Assembly (NCBI RefSeq): GCF_012932365.1
Contig: NZ_JAAIIH010000001.1
Coordinates: 62,001 to 126,000, forward strand
Reading direction: 5' to 3'
DNA length: 64,000 bases
Source of the DNA: Bifidobacterium moraviense
Lineage (GTDB): Bacteria > Actinomycetota > Actinomycetes > Actinomycetales > Bifidobacteriaceae
A program made the translations under genes and the position numbers. Below, piece by piece: positions 24,864-33,964 of this stretch; the first letter of the stretch is position 1, and every line of letters begins with the position of its first letter. Under the pieces are notes generated by a model. The model did not search any database. It was not told where the DNA came from and saw only the letters and a program-made list of their open reading frames with translations.

Positions 24864-26153
24864 TTGTCCGATCTGTTTTCATGGGGACTGCACGGCGACG
24901 GCAAGACGCTGGCGCCGGGCGAGGTGGTGGAACCCGACGAGCGCCTGACGTGGGGGCGCACGGCCGGCATCGGCGCGCAGCATGTGATCGCCATGTTCGG
25001 CGCCACGTTCCTGGTGCCGATCCTGACCCACTTCGACCCGTCCACCACGCTGTTCTTCACGGCGCTGTCCACAGCCCTGTTCCTGCTCATCAACGGGAAC
25101 AAGCTGCCCAGCTACCTGGGTTCGTCGTTCGGCTTCATCGCGCCGATCGCCGCGGTGGCGTCCGCGGGCAAGAGCATCGCGGTGGCCAGCTTCGGCATCA
25201 TGGTCACCGGCCTGCTGCTCGCCCTCGTGGGCGTCGCCGTGCACTATGCGGGCGCGAAGTGGATCGACGTCATCATGCCGCCGGTCATCAACGGCGCGAT
25301 CGTGGCGATCATCGGCTTCAATCTGGCGCCCAGCGTGTGGAGCAACTTCCAGCAGGCGCCGGACACCGCGCTGGTCACGCTCGTGGCGGTGCTGCTCATC
25401 GCCGTGCTGTTCAGGGGGTTGGTCGGCCGGCTCAACATCCTGCTGGGCGTGCTCGTGGGCTACGCGTACGCCTGCGCGCGCGGGCAGGTGGACTTCTCCG
25501 CGATCGGCGAGGCGGCGTGGATCGGCTTCCCGAGGTTCCACACGCCGCAGGTCGACTTCTCCATCCTGCCGATGTTCGTCCCCGTGGTGCTGGTGCTCGT
25601 GGCGGAGAACGTGGGCCACGTCAAGTCGGTGGCGCAGATGACCGGCCGTGACTACGACGGCCGGATGGGCACCGCGCTGCTGGCGGACGGCCTCGGCACC
25701 GCGATCGCCGGCTTCGACGGCGGCTCCGGCACCACCACGTACGGCGAGAACATCGGCGTGATGGCCGCCACCAAGGTCTACTCCACCGCGGCCTACTGGT
25801 GCGCCGCGGGCTTCGCGCTGCTGCTGAGCCTGTGCCCGAAGTTCGGCGCCGTGATCAACACCATCCCCTCCGGCGTGCTCGGCGGCGTGACCACGCTGCT
25901 CTACGGCATGATCGGCATGATCGGCGTGCGCATCTGGGTGGAGAACAAGGTGAACTTCGACAAGCCGCTCAACATCATGGTCGCGGCCATCGTGATGATC
26001 ATCGGCATCGCCGACTTCACGTTCGCCGTGCAGGGCGTGCAGTTCAACGGCATCGCCATCGGCACGGTCGTGGTGCTCGTCGCCTACCACGGTCTCAAGG
26101 CGATCGGCAGGGCCACCGGCACCATCGACAAGGACGATCCGGACATCCTGTAG
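24864..26153 (+). CDS. uraA: Uracil permease, NCS2 family
   Basis: A 429-residue nucleobase:cation symporter with about 12-14 TM helices. The substrate-binding region reads AENVGHVKSV and GGSGTTTYGENIGVMAATKVYS, diagnostic for UraA/PyrP. A TTG start at 24864 is preferred because a GAGGAG site lies 4 nt upstream and homology begins there; an ATG at 24807 would add 19 unusual residues. A TAGAAT -10 box lies at 24793-24798. It probably imports uracil for salvage. It stands alone, with no pyr genes nearby. Confidence 0.92.
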   Translation: MSDLFSWGLHGDGKTLAPGEVVEPDERLTWGRTAGIGAQHVIAMFGATFLVPILTHFDPSTTLFFTALSTALFLLINGNKLPSYLGSSFGFIAPIAAVASAGKSIAVASFGIMVTGLLLALVGVAVHYAGAKWIDVIMPPVINGAIVAIIGFNLAPSVWSNFQQAPDTALVTLVAVLLIAVLFRGLVGRLNILLGVLVGYAYACARGQVDFSAIGEAAWIGFPRFHTPQVDFSILPMFVPVVLVLVAENVGHVKSVAQMTGRDYDGRMGTALLADGLGTAIAGFDGGSGTTTYGENIGVMAATKVYSTAAYWCAAGFALLLSLCPKFGAVINTIPSGVLGGVTTLLYGMIGMIGVRIWVENKVNFDKPLNIMVAAIVMIIGIADFTFAVQGVQFNGIAIGTVVVLVAYHGLKAIGRATGTIDKDDPDIL

Positions 26154-26158
26154 GGTTC

Positions 26159-26200
26159 CGTGTCGCCGTGCCGTGTCGTCGTGTCGTGTCGTGTCACCGC
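26159..26200. repeat. Imperfect GTGTC pentamer run
   Basis: About 40 bases of near-tandem GTGTC/GTGCC units between two convergent genes. Probably slippage; no function evident. Confidence 0.5.
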
Positions 26201-26241
26201 GCCGTCGGAACGCCGTCCGCGGCACGGTACGGAGACGGGCA

Positions 26242-27246
26242 TCAGCGCCGTTCGCGGAACTCGCGCGGCGTGACGCCCACGTGCCGGCGGAACACGCTGG
26301 CGAAGTAGCTGGGGGAGGAGAATCCGCAGTCGGCGGCGATCTCCGCGATGGCACGCGCGGTACCGCCGAGCTGGCGCTTGGCCTCTTCCAGACGGCGTTC
26401 GGTCAGGTATTCGACCGGCGTGCGGCCTACGTAGCGCCGGAACAGCAGACAGCATTGCGTGCGGCTCACGTGCGCGGACGCGGCGATGCCGGCAAGCGTC
26501 AGCGGCTCGCGGAACCGCTGCTGGATCATGCCGGTCATGAGCAGCACGTCCATGCGGTCGCGCTGCTCCGTGCTGGCTTGGGCACTAGCGTCAGCGCCGG
26601 CATCGGCTGCGGCACCGGCGTCCAAGCCGGCAGCCGCGTCGCGTGCGTCCGCGTTGCATGCATCCGCGCGCGCTCCTTCGCTGAGCAGCCGCCCGATCGC
26701 CATGTCGCACACGTCGATCGCCGCGGCCAGCGTCGGCAGCGGATTGCCCTGCGGATCGTCCGGCATGAGCCTGACCACCCGGTCCACGGCGTCCAGCATG
26801 TCGCGCTGCCAGTCCACATGCGGGCTGAGCGTCAGCAGATCGGGCATGTCCTGAGCGAACGCCTGCGCGCAGCGTGCCGCGACGGACGGCGTCGCCGATT
26901 CGAACAGCGCGGGGCTGATCACCGCGCACGAGAACCACGCCTCGCGCCGCTCCGGCGAGAACCCGTAATGCAGCCGGCTTGAATTGACCAGGATGCCCTC
27001 GCCGGCCTCCATCACGGTCACCGTGCCGTTGACGAAGTAGTGCATGCGTCCGCTGACCACGTGCACGAACTCCAGATCGCGGTGCCAGTGGCATGGGCAT
27101 CGGTACCCGGCGAAGCCGGACAGCGGCTCGTGGTACGCGTATATCGGCAGCGAGGGCAGGTTGTAGTGGATGCGCTCCGAGAGATCGGAGAACACGGTCG
27201 TCTCCAGTCGGGGCTCGCTGCTGCTGCGGAACGCCGGTCTGACCAT
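26242..27246 (-). CDS. AraC-family regulator with cupin sensor
   Basis: A 334-residue protein. The N-terminal half is a cupin-like sugar or ligand domain (YRCPCHWHRDLEFVHVVSG near 48-66, then GEGILVNSSRLHYGF). A low-complexity Ala/Asp linker (about 200-230) follows, then two AraC helix-turn-helix motifs (LTLAGIAASAHVSRTQCCLLF and IAEIAADCGFSSPSYFASVF). The arrangement is that of carbohydrate regulators. The start ATG at 27246 has GAAGGAG at 7-8 nt. It is divergent from the small ORF and SDR downstream, which are candidate targets. Confidence 0.88.
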   Translation of the reverse strand: MVRPAFRSSSEPRLETTVFSDLSERIHYNLPSLPIYAYHEPLSGFAGYRCPCHWHRDLEFVHVVSGRMHYFVNGTVTVMEAGEGILVNSSRLHYGFSPERREAWFSCAVISPALFESATPSVAARCAQAFAQDMPDLLTLSPHVDWQRDMLDAVDRVVRLMPDDPQGNPLPTLAAAIDVCDMAIGRLLSEGARADACNADARDAAAGLDAGAAADAGADASAQASTEQRDRMDVLLMTGMIQQRFREPLTLAGIAASAHVSRTQCCLLFRRYVGRTPVEYLTERRLEEAKRQLGGTARAIAEIAADCGFSSPSYFASVFRRHVGVTPREFRERR

Positions 27247-27440
27247 GGTCGTCTCCTTCGCGGTGCGGTGCTGCCCGATGCTGCGTTGCACTGGCCGACA
27301 TTGCATCGGCCCGCATGGGCGTCTGTACGATAATGATAGTACGACGATCGGAATCGCAAATCCCAGACGTGTGCCAAACCCTTGCAAACCTTACGATTGC
27401 AGTGTCATCGCACGAAGACCGCAGTAAGGAGCTGATCATC

Positions 27441-27593
27441 ATGATGGCACGAATCTTTGATTACATGAACGCCCGTCTTGCCGACTACTACGCCCTGTGC
27501 CAGCAGTGGATGCACGAGCGCGCGCAGACCGTCTCCGACGCCGGCGCCGGCGACGTCGACTGGTTCGCCCGCTGGTACGCCGCGCGGGTCTGA
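27441..27593 (+). CDS. Small hypothetical protein (50 aa)
   Basis: A 50-residue ORF with AAGGAG nine bases before the ATG and high-GC codon use like its neighbours. It has paired aromatic residues (ADYYALCQQWMHERAQ and WFARWYAARV) and looks helical and amphipathic. It is of the size of the DUF-type YhfH or FaeA-like small proteins, but I recognise no family. It lies 56 bases upstream of the SDR gene. Confidence 0.55.
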   Translation: MMARIFDYMNARLADYYALCQQWMHERAQTVSDAGAGDVDWFARWYAARV

Positions 27594-27649
27594 CCGGTTC
27601 GATAGGCTGAACGCCATCCATCAATCGACGCACATGCAGGGAGGCAACG

Positions 27650-28363
27650 ATGGCGCAGCGGGAAGGCGGAAGAAGGATCGCGATCGTCACGGGAAGCGCG
27701 CTGGGACTCGGCTACGAGCTGACGAGGCAGCTCATCGAGGCCGGCTGGTTCGTCGCCGGCATCGACTTCAACGAGGAACGCCAGCTTGAGCTCGCCAAGG
27801 AGTTCCCGGCCGACGCCTACCGTGCGTTCATCGGCGACGTGTCCGATGAGATCTTCGTCAAGCGGTCCGTGGGCGAGATCGCGCGGATCGGCCATGTGGA
27901 CCTGCTCATCAACAACGCCGGGCAGCCTTCGTTCAAGACGCCCACCGCCTACGAGGCCGCCGACGTCGACAAGTGCCTCAAGGGACTCAAGGGCATGATC
28001 CTGTGGAGCGTCGAGACCCTCAGGGCCTGCGAGGAGCGCGACCTCAAGATCGCCAACGTCATGAGCACCGCCGCCACGCGCGGCAACGCCAACGAATCCG
28101 TGTACTGCGCCACCAAGTGGGGCGAGAAGGGCTATACGCAGTCCCTCAAAGCCGCCTACAAGGGCACCAGCGTGAAGATCGTGGGCGTCTACCCGGGCGG
28201 CATCGACACCGACTTCTACCGCGAGAGCCACGACTACGTGTCGATCGATAAGCAGCACACGTTCATGCGTCCCGACGAGCTGGCCCTCGTGATCCTCTTC
28301 AACCTCGTCAACGACGCGAACCTCACCGTCTCCGACATCCTCATCGAACGCAACTACGTGTGA
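27650..28363 (+). CDS. Short-chain dehydrogenase/reductase
   Basis: A 237-residue SDR. The cofactor motif VTGSALGLGYEL is at residues 14-25, LINNAGQP is near 84-91, and the active-site YCATKWG (Tyr-x3-Lys) is near 149-155, so it should be active with NAD(P)H. GDV after strand beta-3 (IGDVSD) is present. Substrate unknown. GGGAGGCAACG precedes the ATG. It follows the small ORF and is divergent from an AraC regulator. Confidence 0.88.
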   Translation: MAQREGGRRIAIVTGSALGLGYELTRQLIEAGWFVAGIDFNEERQLELAKEFPADAYRAFIGDVSDEIFVKRSVGEIARIGHVDLLINNAGQPSFKTPTAYEAADVDKCLKGLKGMILWSVETLRACEERDLKIANVMSTAATRGNANESVYCATKWGEKGYTQSLKAAYKGTSVKIVGVYPGGIDTDFYRESHDYVSIDKQHTFMRPDELALVILFNLVNDANLTVSDILIERNYV

Positions 28364-28374
28364 GCAACTGCGGG

Positions 28375-28590
28375 GCTCCCCTCAGTCGGCTTGCGCCGAC
28401 AGCTCCCCTCAAGGAGAGTAGCCGAAAAAGCCTTCCCTCTCTGAGGGACAGTCGAGCCTTTAGAACCTTGGCTCCCCTCTGTGAGGGGAGCTGTCCGCGA
28501 ATGCGGACTGAGGGGAGTCGTGTGGTGCTGCTGGCTGGTTTGCTCCCCTCAGTCGGCTTGCGCCGCCAGCTCCCCTCGGGGAGGGGAGCC
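28375..28590. repeat. Interspersed repeat CTCCCCTCAGTCGGCTTGCGCCG, three copies
   Basis: A 36-bp unit occurs at 28375-28410 and 28542-28577 in direct orientation and in inverted form around 28470-28518, where it forms a hairpin with CTCCCCTC / GAGGGGAG arms. The 325-base gap (28364-28688) holds little else, apart from a weak TAGAGT box before the helicase. The unit looks like a widely dispersed palindromic repeat of gut bacteria. Confidence 0.7.
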
Positions 28591-28688
28591 TGAGTCGTCT
28601 GAGCGGGGCATGGAAGCGCTGGTAGGCACCTTCGGCTAGAGTGGCACGGTTTGCGCACCGCGCGCAACCCATGACATGAAAGGCCGCT

Positions 28689-30767
28689 GTGCCCAAGCAA
28701 TTCCATCACGGCTCGCATTCCGCGGGCCACGCATCCGATCGTTCCAATCGTTCCGACCATTCCGACCGCTCCGCGCGCGGCGAGCGCCGCAGCCGCGTCG
28801 CGCGCGCCGGCAGCCGCCCGCATGGTTCCCGCGACCGCCGCGACGACCGCGCGCGCCGCCAGCAGTCGCGCGACTTCGCGTCGATGCCGGCGCCGCTGAC
28901 CGCCGACGCGCCGGAAGCGGCCGCCGCCGTTCTCGAAAGCTGTCCCGTTCCCTTCGCCGAGCTGGGCGTGCCCGAGCCGCTGGTGCGCGTGCTCGCCGCC
29001 GACGGCAAGACCGAGGCGTTCCCCATCCAGGCCGACACCCTGCCCGATTCGCTTGCGGGGCGCGACATCCTGGGCCGCGGCCGCACCGGCTCCGGCAAGA
29101 CGCTCGCGTTCTGCCTGCCGCTCGCCGCGCGCCTGTGCGAAGCGCCGTTCGAGCCGGGCATGACCATGGCCGACTACCGTCGCGGACTGCGCCGCATGCG
29201 CGACCGCCGTCTTGAGGAGCGCGTGGACGCCAAGGCGTGGACGCCCAGCCCCCGCGGTCTCGTGCTGGCGCCTACGCGCGAGCTTGCCAACCAGATCAAC
29301 GACGTGCTCACCCCGTTCGCCGGCATGTGCGGCATGACCACGTCCGTCATCTACGGCGGCGTCAAGCAGAGCCGTCAGGTGCGCGAGCTCAGGGCCGGCG
29401 CCGACATCGTCGTCGCCTGCCCGGGCCGTCTTGAGGATCTGCTGCGTCAGGGGCTGCTGACGCTGAGCGCGGTCGAGATCGTGGTGATCGACGAGGCCGA
29501 CGAAATGGCCGACATGGGCTTCCTGCCGCCGGTGCGCCGTCTGCTCGCGCAGATCCGCCCCGACGCGCAGCACATGTTGTTCTCTGCCACGCTCGACCAC
29601 GGCATCGACGATTTGGTGCGCGAGTTCCTGCGCAATCCCAAGACGCACAGCGTGCCCGACGCCGCCATGGCAGCCGATGCGATGACCCAGCATGTCTTCC
29701 TGATCGACAAGGCGAACAAGCTTGACGTGGTGCGCGCGCTCGCCGGCGGCGCCGAGAAGCGCATGCTGTTCACGCGCACCAAGTATCAGGCGAAGAATCT
29801 GGCCAGGAAGCTCACGCAGCAGGGCATCCCCGCCGCCGAGCTGCACGGCAACCTGTCGCAGAACCAGCGCGACCGCAATCTCGCCGCGTTCGAATCCGGC
29901 GACGTGAACGTCATGGTCGCCACCGACGTGGCGGCGCGCGGCATCGACGTGAGCGGCGTCCGGCTCGTCGTTCAGGTCGATCCGCCCGAGGATCCCAAGT
30001 CGTTCGTGCATCGTTCCGGCCGCACGGCACGCGCCGGACACACCGGCGACGTCGTCACGCTCGTCCTGCCCGACCAGCGGCGCGAGGCCAGACGCATGCT
30101 CAGGGCCGCCGGCATCGATGCGACGCCGATCGCCGTGCGCGACGACTCTCCCGAAGTGCTCGACCTCGTGGGGGAGCGCGCCGAGCGCGTGGACGGATGG
30201 ACGCTCGACGCATCGCAGCCTGCTGGCGGCAACAGCGGCAAAGGCGGCAGGAAGACGAAGCCCGGCAAGAAGACGAAGGACGATAGGAAGGCGCAGCCCG
30301 ACAAGCCGCGCCGGAAGCGCGGGGCCGAGCATGCGGACGAACGTGCGGACGAGCGTACGCATGAGCACTCGGAGGAGCGTATGGACGACCGTACGCACGA
30401 GCACGTCGCCCGTCGTTCGCCGATGCATGCGGCGCTGGACGCCTACGCCGCTGACCGGACCGCGAACCATGCGGATCGCAGGGGCGCATCCGACGACGCC
30501 GCGTCGCGCAAGGCGCTGCGGCATCTGCCGGTCCTCCGCGAAGACCGCTCCGACAGGCAGAACGACCGCCGTGCGGACGGCAAGCGCCGCCATGCGGATG
30601 CCGTGACGCACGGCAAGCGCATCCATCGCAGCAAGGAGAACCGCATCGTGCGCGACGAGCGATCCGAGGACGCCAAGCGCCACGAGCGCCGCATGATCGC
30701 CAAGTACGGCAGCGCGGACGGTCCACGCCGCCGCCATTCGAAGCGCCGCGGCACGCCGTTCCGCTGA
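28689..30767 (+). CDS. DEAD-box RNA helicase with basic C-terminal tail
   Basis: A 692-residue helicase. The Q motif FPIQ, motif I GRGRTGSGKT, Ia APTRELANQ, II VIDEADE, III SAT and VI HRSGRTARAG are all present. After about residue 500 there is a long Lys/Arg/His/Asp-rich disordered tail with short repeats (ADERADERTHEH, DDRTHEH), and the first 70 residues are also Arg/Ser-rich. Such tails bind RNA. Likely works in ribosome assembly or RNA decay at the cytoplasm. The start is GTG with GAAAGG a few bases upstream. Length exceeds the family core (about 420) because of the two tails. Confidence 0.93.
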   Translation: MPKQFHHGSHSAGHASDRSNRSDHSDRSARGERRSRVARAGSRPHGSRDRRDDRARRQQSRDFASMPAPLTADAPEAAAAVLESCPVPFAELGVPEPLVRVLAADGKTEAFPIQADTLPDSLAGRDILGRGRTGSGKTLAFCLPLAARLCEAPFEPGMTMADYRRGLRRMRDRRLEERVDAKAWTPSPRGLVLAPTRELANQINDVLTPFAGMCGMTTSVIYGGVKQSRQVRELRAGADIVVACPGRLEDLLRQGLLTLSAVEIVVIDEADEMADMGFLPPVRRLLAQIRPDAQHMLFSATLDHGIDDLVREFLRNPKTHSVPDAAMAADAMTQHVFLIDKANKLDVVRALAGGAEKRMLFTRTKYQAKNLARKLTQQGIPAAELHGNLSQNQRDRNLAAFESGDVNVMVATDVAARGIDVSGVRLVVQVDPPEDPKSFVHRSGRTARAGHTGDVVTLVLPDQRREARRMLRAAGIDATPIAVRDDSPEVLDLVGERAERVDGWTLDASQPAGGNSGKGGRKTKPGKKTKDDRKAQPDKPRRKRGAEHADERADERTHEHSEERMDDRTHEHVARRSPMHAALDAYAADRTANHADRRGASDDAASRKALRHLPVLREDRSDRQNDRRADGKRRHADAVTHGKRIHRSKENRIVRDERSEDAKRHERRMIAKYGSADGPRRRHSKRRGTPFR

Positions 30768-30847
30768 CGGGCCGACATGCGCCGGGCCGTCGGCAAGGCT
30801 CGCGTTGTCCGGGTCTGGCGTCTGGCCCTATCGTCTGGCGTCGATGC

Positions 30848-31663
30848 CTATCGGCGGGTGCCGCGAGCCGTGCTGCCGGCCCGCTTCGGGTCGCCGCCGT
30901 TCATGAACGCCGCCACATGTCGCGTGAGCGCGCGCGGCAGCAGATGCTCCGCGGCGACGCCGAGCTTCGCCGTCGCGCCGTGACAGGCGAGCGTGCGCCC
31001 GCGCATCATGCGGGCGTAGGCGAATCGCGCCACGTTCGCCGCCGTCGCCGGTCGCGTCATCGTGAAGAAGTTGAGGCCGTGCATCCGCGCCGCCTGCTCG
31101 AAGCCGGTCGTGGTGGGGCCCGGGCATATCGTCGTCACCGTGACGCCCGTGCCGCGCAGCTCCACGGCCAGCGCCTCGCCCAGCGAGCGCACGAACGCCT
31201 TGGACGCGAAGTACATTGCCATGTACGGTCCGCCCATCGTCGCCGCCACCGAGGCGATGTTGAGCATGCGCCCGTGGCCGCGCATGCGCATGAGCCGGCC
31301 GAACCGGTACGACAGTTCGGCCAGCGAGACCATGTTCACGCGCATCATCGCGCGCTGGCGCTCCCAGTCGCCGTCGAGGAACCCTGTCCAGTCGCCGAAT
31401 CCGGCGTTGTTGACGAGCACGTCCACGTCCAGCCCCAGCTCCTGCACGCGGTCGAACAGCGTGCGCGCCCCGTCCTCGGCGCTCAGATCCGCCGCGATGG
31501 CGACCGCATGCACGCCGTACCGCGCTTCGCTCCGCGCGCACAGCGTCCCGAGACGTCCGGCGTCCCGTGCCGTGAGTACCAGATCGTGCCCGTCCCGCGC
31601 CAGCAGCTGCGCCAGTTCCCGTCCGATGCCTCCGGTCGCCCCGGTCACCAGTGCGTACGCCAT
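30848..31663 (-). CDS. Short-chain dehydrogenase/reductase (DltE-like)
   Basis: A 271-residue SDR with TGATGGIGRELA near residue 7, ADLSAEDG, NNAGFG, and the catalytic YFASKAF near 155. The active-site Ser is in ASVAATMGG. The LARDGHDLVLTARD pattern and the length are typical of the DltE/YqjQ group. The reading frame stays open upstream, but GAGGAGG and homology support the ATG at 31663. It converges with the helicase gene. Substrate unknown. Confidence 0.88.
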   Translation of the reverse strand: MAYALVTGATGGIGRELAQLLARDGHDLVLTARDAGRLGTLCARSEARYGVHAVAIAADLSAEDGARTLFDRVQELGLDVDVLVNNAGFGDWTGFLDGDWERQRAMMRVNMVSLAELSYRFGRLMRMRGHGRMLNIASVAATMGGPYMAMYFASKAFVRSLGEALAVELRGTGVTVTTICPGPTTTGFEQAARMHGLNFFTMTRPATAANVARFAYARMMRGRTLACHGATAKLGVAAEHLLPRALTRHVAAFMNGGDPKRAGSTARGTRR

Positions 31664-31764
31664 CATGCCTCCTCGCTCGTCGTCACGGCCCGCTCGTCGT
31701 CGCGCCTTCGTCACACCCAGTGTACGGGCCGCGCCGCGCCCGGATGGACGCCGCGGGCGGACGC

Positions 31765-31770
31765 TATAAT
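31765..31770 (+). promoter_or_regulatory. -10 box TATAAT of the DMT transporter gene
   Basis: A perfect TATAAT 43 bases before the ATG at 31814. A -35 box is not evident. Confidence 0.5.
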
Positions 31771-31813
31771 GGGCGGCCGTCGCCATGCAGGGAAACGCGA
31801 AGGAGTGTCGAAG

Positions 31814-32743
31814 ATGACTGTGGTCAACGAGGCCGGGACCGCGCGCCGCGCCACCCTCGAACGGTCGCCGCGCGACATCCTCGTCGGCTCCGTCCTCACG
31901 TTGCTCGGCGGCGCGCTGTGGGGCGTCAACGGCACCGTGTCGAAGATCCTCATGGAGTCCTATCAGGCCAGCCCCGAATGGATCGCCTGCGTGCGCCAGC
32001 TCGCGGCCGGCGTGCTCTTCCTCGTCTGCGCGGCCGTCGCCACGCCCCGCCAGCTCGCCGGTGCCGTGCGCGACCGCCCCTCGTGGCCGTCGTTCGTCGG
32101 CAACGCCGTGGTGTGCGTGCTGTTCGTGCAGGTCGCCTACCTCAACTCCATCGACGCCACCAATTCCGGCACCGCCACGGTGCTGCAGGCGCTCAACCTG
32201 CTGTTCGTGCTGGCCTACACCTGCATCCACGCGCGCAGGGGACCGGTCATGCGCGAAGGCGTGGGCGTGGCGCTCGCCTTCGTCGGCGTGGCGCTCATCG
32301 CCACCGGCGGGGACCCGCGCTCCCTGAGCCTGCCGGCGGCGGGACTCATGTGGGGCATGCTCAACGCCGCGTCCACCGCCGCGTTGGCCGTCACGCCGCT
32401 GCGGCTCATCGACCGGTGGGGCAGCTTCGCGACCAACGGCATCATGTTCGTGCTGTCCGGACTGGCGATGACGCCGTTCGTGCGCCCGTGGAACGAGGTG
32501 CCGCCGCTGGATGCCGCGGGATGGGGACTGATGGCGTTCACGGTGCTCGGCGGCACGTTCGGCGCGTTCTGGCTGTTCCTCGTCGGCTCGCTCAAGGCCG
32601 GACCGATGCGCGCCACGATGCTCGGCACCATCGAACCGGTGATGGCCACCGTTTCGGCGGTCCTGTTCACCGGCACCGTGTTCACGCCGGTGGACCTGAC
32701 CGGCTTCGCGCTGATCATCGCCATGGTGTTCCTGGTCCGCTGA
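31814..32743 (+). CDS. DMT superfamily transporter (EamA)
   Basis: A 309-residue membrane protein with ten predicted helices in two EamA halves. Characteristic: GGALWGVNGTVSKIL, NSGTATVLQALNLLFVLAYT (the conserved helix-4 region), and APMRATMLGTIEPVMA-like LKAGPMRATMLGTIEPV in the second half. These proteins export or import metabolites such as amino acids. AAGGAG precedes the ATG. It is flanked by an SDR on the other strand and the deoxyribosyltransferase gene 28 bases downstream. Confidence 0.87.
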   Translation: MTVVNEAGTARRATLERSPRDILVGSVLTLLGGALWGVNGTVSKILMESYQASPEWIACVRQLAAGVLFLVCAAVATPRQLAGAVRDRPSWPSFVGNAVVCVLFVQVAYLNSIDATNSGTATVLQALNLLFVLAYTCIHARRGPVMREGVGVALAFVGVALIATGGDPRSLSLPAAGLMWGMLNAASTAALAVTPLRLIDRWGSFATNGIMFVLSGLAMTPFVRPWNEVPPLDAAGWGLMAFTVLGGTFGAFWLFLVGSLKAGPMRATMLGTIEPVMATVSAVLFTGTVFTPVDLTGFALIIAMVFLVR

Positions 32744-32757
32744 CCCGGCGCATGGCC

Positions 32758-32763
32758 TACAAT
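32758..32763 (+). promoter_or_regulatory. Leaderless -10 box TACAAT of the deoxyribosyltransferase gene
   Basis: TACAAT ends 8 nt before the ATG at 32772, with no Shine-Dalgarno. Confidence 0.55.
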
Positions 32764-32771
32764 CGTGAGCC

Positions 32772-33197
32772 ATGGACGATGCGCTGTATGACTTCTACGT
32801 GGCCGGGCCGTTCTTCGACCGCGACGAGACCGCGAGCATGGAACGGCTCGAGGCGGTGCTCGACGCGCACGGGCTGACGACGTTCAAGCCGCGGTTCGCC
32901 AGCGAGATCGAGGAGGTGGGGCCGAAGGGCTGCTTCGACGACGACGTCGCCGCCATCCGCCGATCGAAGGCCGTCATCGCCAATCTCATGGACGACGATC
33001 CCGGCACGATGTTCGAGATCGGCTTCGCCCATGCGCTGGGTCTGCCCGTGTACGCGTACCGGGAGGGGCTCGCCCCCACCGACCGCGTCAACCTGATGAT
33101 CGGGCAGGCGGTGCGCGCCGTGTTCGCCGGCCCCGACGATCTGGCACGTTGGCTCGAGACCGGCGAACATCGGGACGTGGACTACATCCAGTTCTGA
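32772..33197 (+). CDS. Nucleoside 2-deoxyribosyltransferase
   Basis: A 141-residue enzyme that exchanges bases on 2'-deoxyribonucleosides. Family motifs: YVAGPFF at residues 8-14, DDDPGTMFEIGFAHALG near 75-91 with the catalytic Glu, and NLMIGQ near 107. Length is normal (about 140-160). Start ATG at 32772 is leaderless by position of a TACAAT box. It ends three bases before the convergent SGNH hydrolase gene. Role: salvage of deoxynucleosides. Confidence 0.9.
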   Translation: MDDALYDFYVAGPFFDRDETASMERLEAVLDAHGLTTFKPRFASEIEEVGPKGCFDDDVAAIRRSKAVIANLMDDDPGTMFEIGFAHALGLPVYAYREGLAPTDRVNLMIGQAVRAVFAGPDDLARWLETGEHRDVDYIQF

Positions 33198-33200
33198 CGC

Positions 33201-33848
33201 TCAGTTCGCCCGCGCGGCGTCGTCGAGCAGGATCCTCGCCACCGCCTCGGCGTAGCGCGCGTGGCTTGCCGCCTCCATGTGCAGCTTGTCGACGTCGGAC
33301 GCCTCGGCCACCTCGGAGGCGTCGAAGAACAGGTATCCGTTGCGCTCGGCCACCTCGCGGTAGTAGCGCGCCAGTTCGCGCGAGCGCGGCGCGGCGTCCG
33401 CGGCGAATCCGACGTACGGGCTGTTCTCGATGCCGGGCTTGATGTGGATGGGGGAGACGAGCAGGATCTTCGGCGCCGGCCCGCAGCCGCCGTACGGGTA
33501 GCGTTCGATGGTCTGGCAGACGAATTCGGCGGCCGCTGCGACGGTGCGCGGCGACGCGTTGAAGATCTCCTTGAGGTCGTTGGTGCCGAGCGCCACGATC
33601 GCATAGTCGATGGGGCGCGCGGACTGCAGCACCACGGTCAGGGCGCCGATGCCGTCGCGCTGCGGTTCGAGCGGGTTGTCGAACACGGTGGTGCGTCCGC
33701 CCATGCCCTCCTCGATGACGCGCCAGTCCGGGCCGAGCAGGCCGGCGAGCCTGCCGGTCCAGCGCACGTCGAACGGGTGGCGGGTGCCGATGCGGTTGGG
33801 GTTGGTGCCGAAGGTGTTCGAATCGCCGAAGCACAGCACGTTCTTCAT
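33201..33848 (-). CDS. SGNH/GDSL-type hydrolase
   Basis: A 215-residue cytoplasmic hydrolase. Block I is CFGDSNTFG with the nucleophile Ser at residue 10, block II has MGGRTT, block III LGTND, and block V DKLHMEAASH with the catalytic Asp and His. No signal peptide. Family members hydrolyse acyl esters, often on sugars. The frame is open upstream but the start of homology and GGAAG favour the ATG at 33848. A palindrome over a TATAGT box lies 35-50 bases upstream. Confidence 0.9.
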   Translation of the reverse strand: MKNVLCFGDSNTFGTNPNRIGTRHPFDVRWTGRLAGLLGPDWRVIEEGMGGRTTVFDNPLEPQRDGIGALTVVLQSARPIDYAIVALGTNDLKEIFNASPRTVAAAAEFVCQTIERYPYGGCGPAPKILLVSPIHIKPGIENSPYVGFAADAAPRSRELARYYREVAERNGYLFFDASEVAEASDVDKLHMEAASHARYAEAVARILLDDAARAN

Positions 33849-33882
33849 ATGGATCTTCCTTGAAGCCGACGAATGGATACAT

Positions 33883-33897
33883 CGGTTACTATAACCG
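33883..33897 (-). promoter_or_regulatory. Promoter/operator of the SGNH hydrolase gene
   Basis: CGGTTA-CTA-TAACCG, a perfect inverted repeat, contains TATAGT on the minus strand (33888-33893), 40 bases before the ATG. It looks like a repressor site on a -10 box. Confidence 0.5.
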
Positions 33898-33964
33898 CGC
33901 CGCGCCGCGTTCGGCCGCTGCTGCACGCTGTTGCCCCGGCCCGGAAGCGGCCGGGCGCGGCCGG

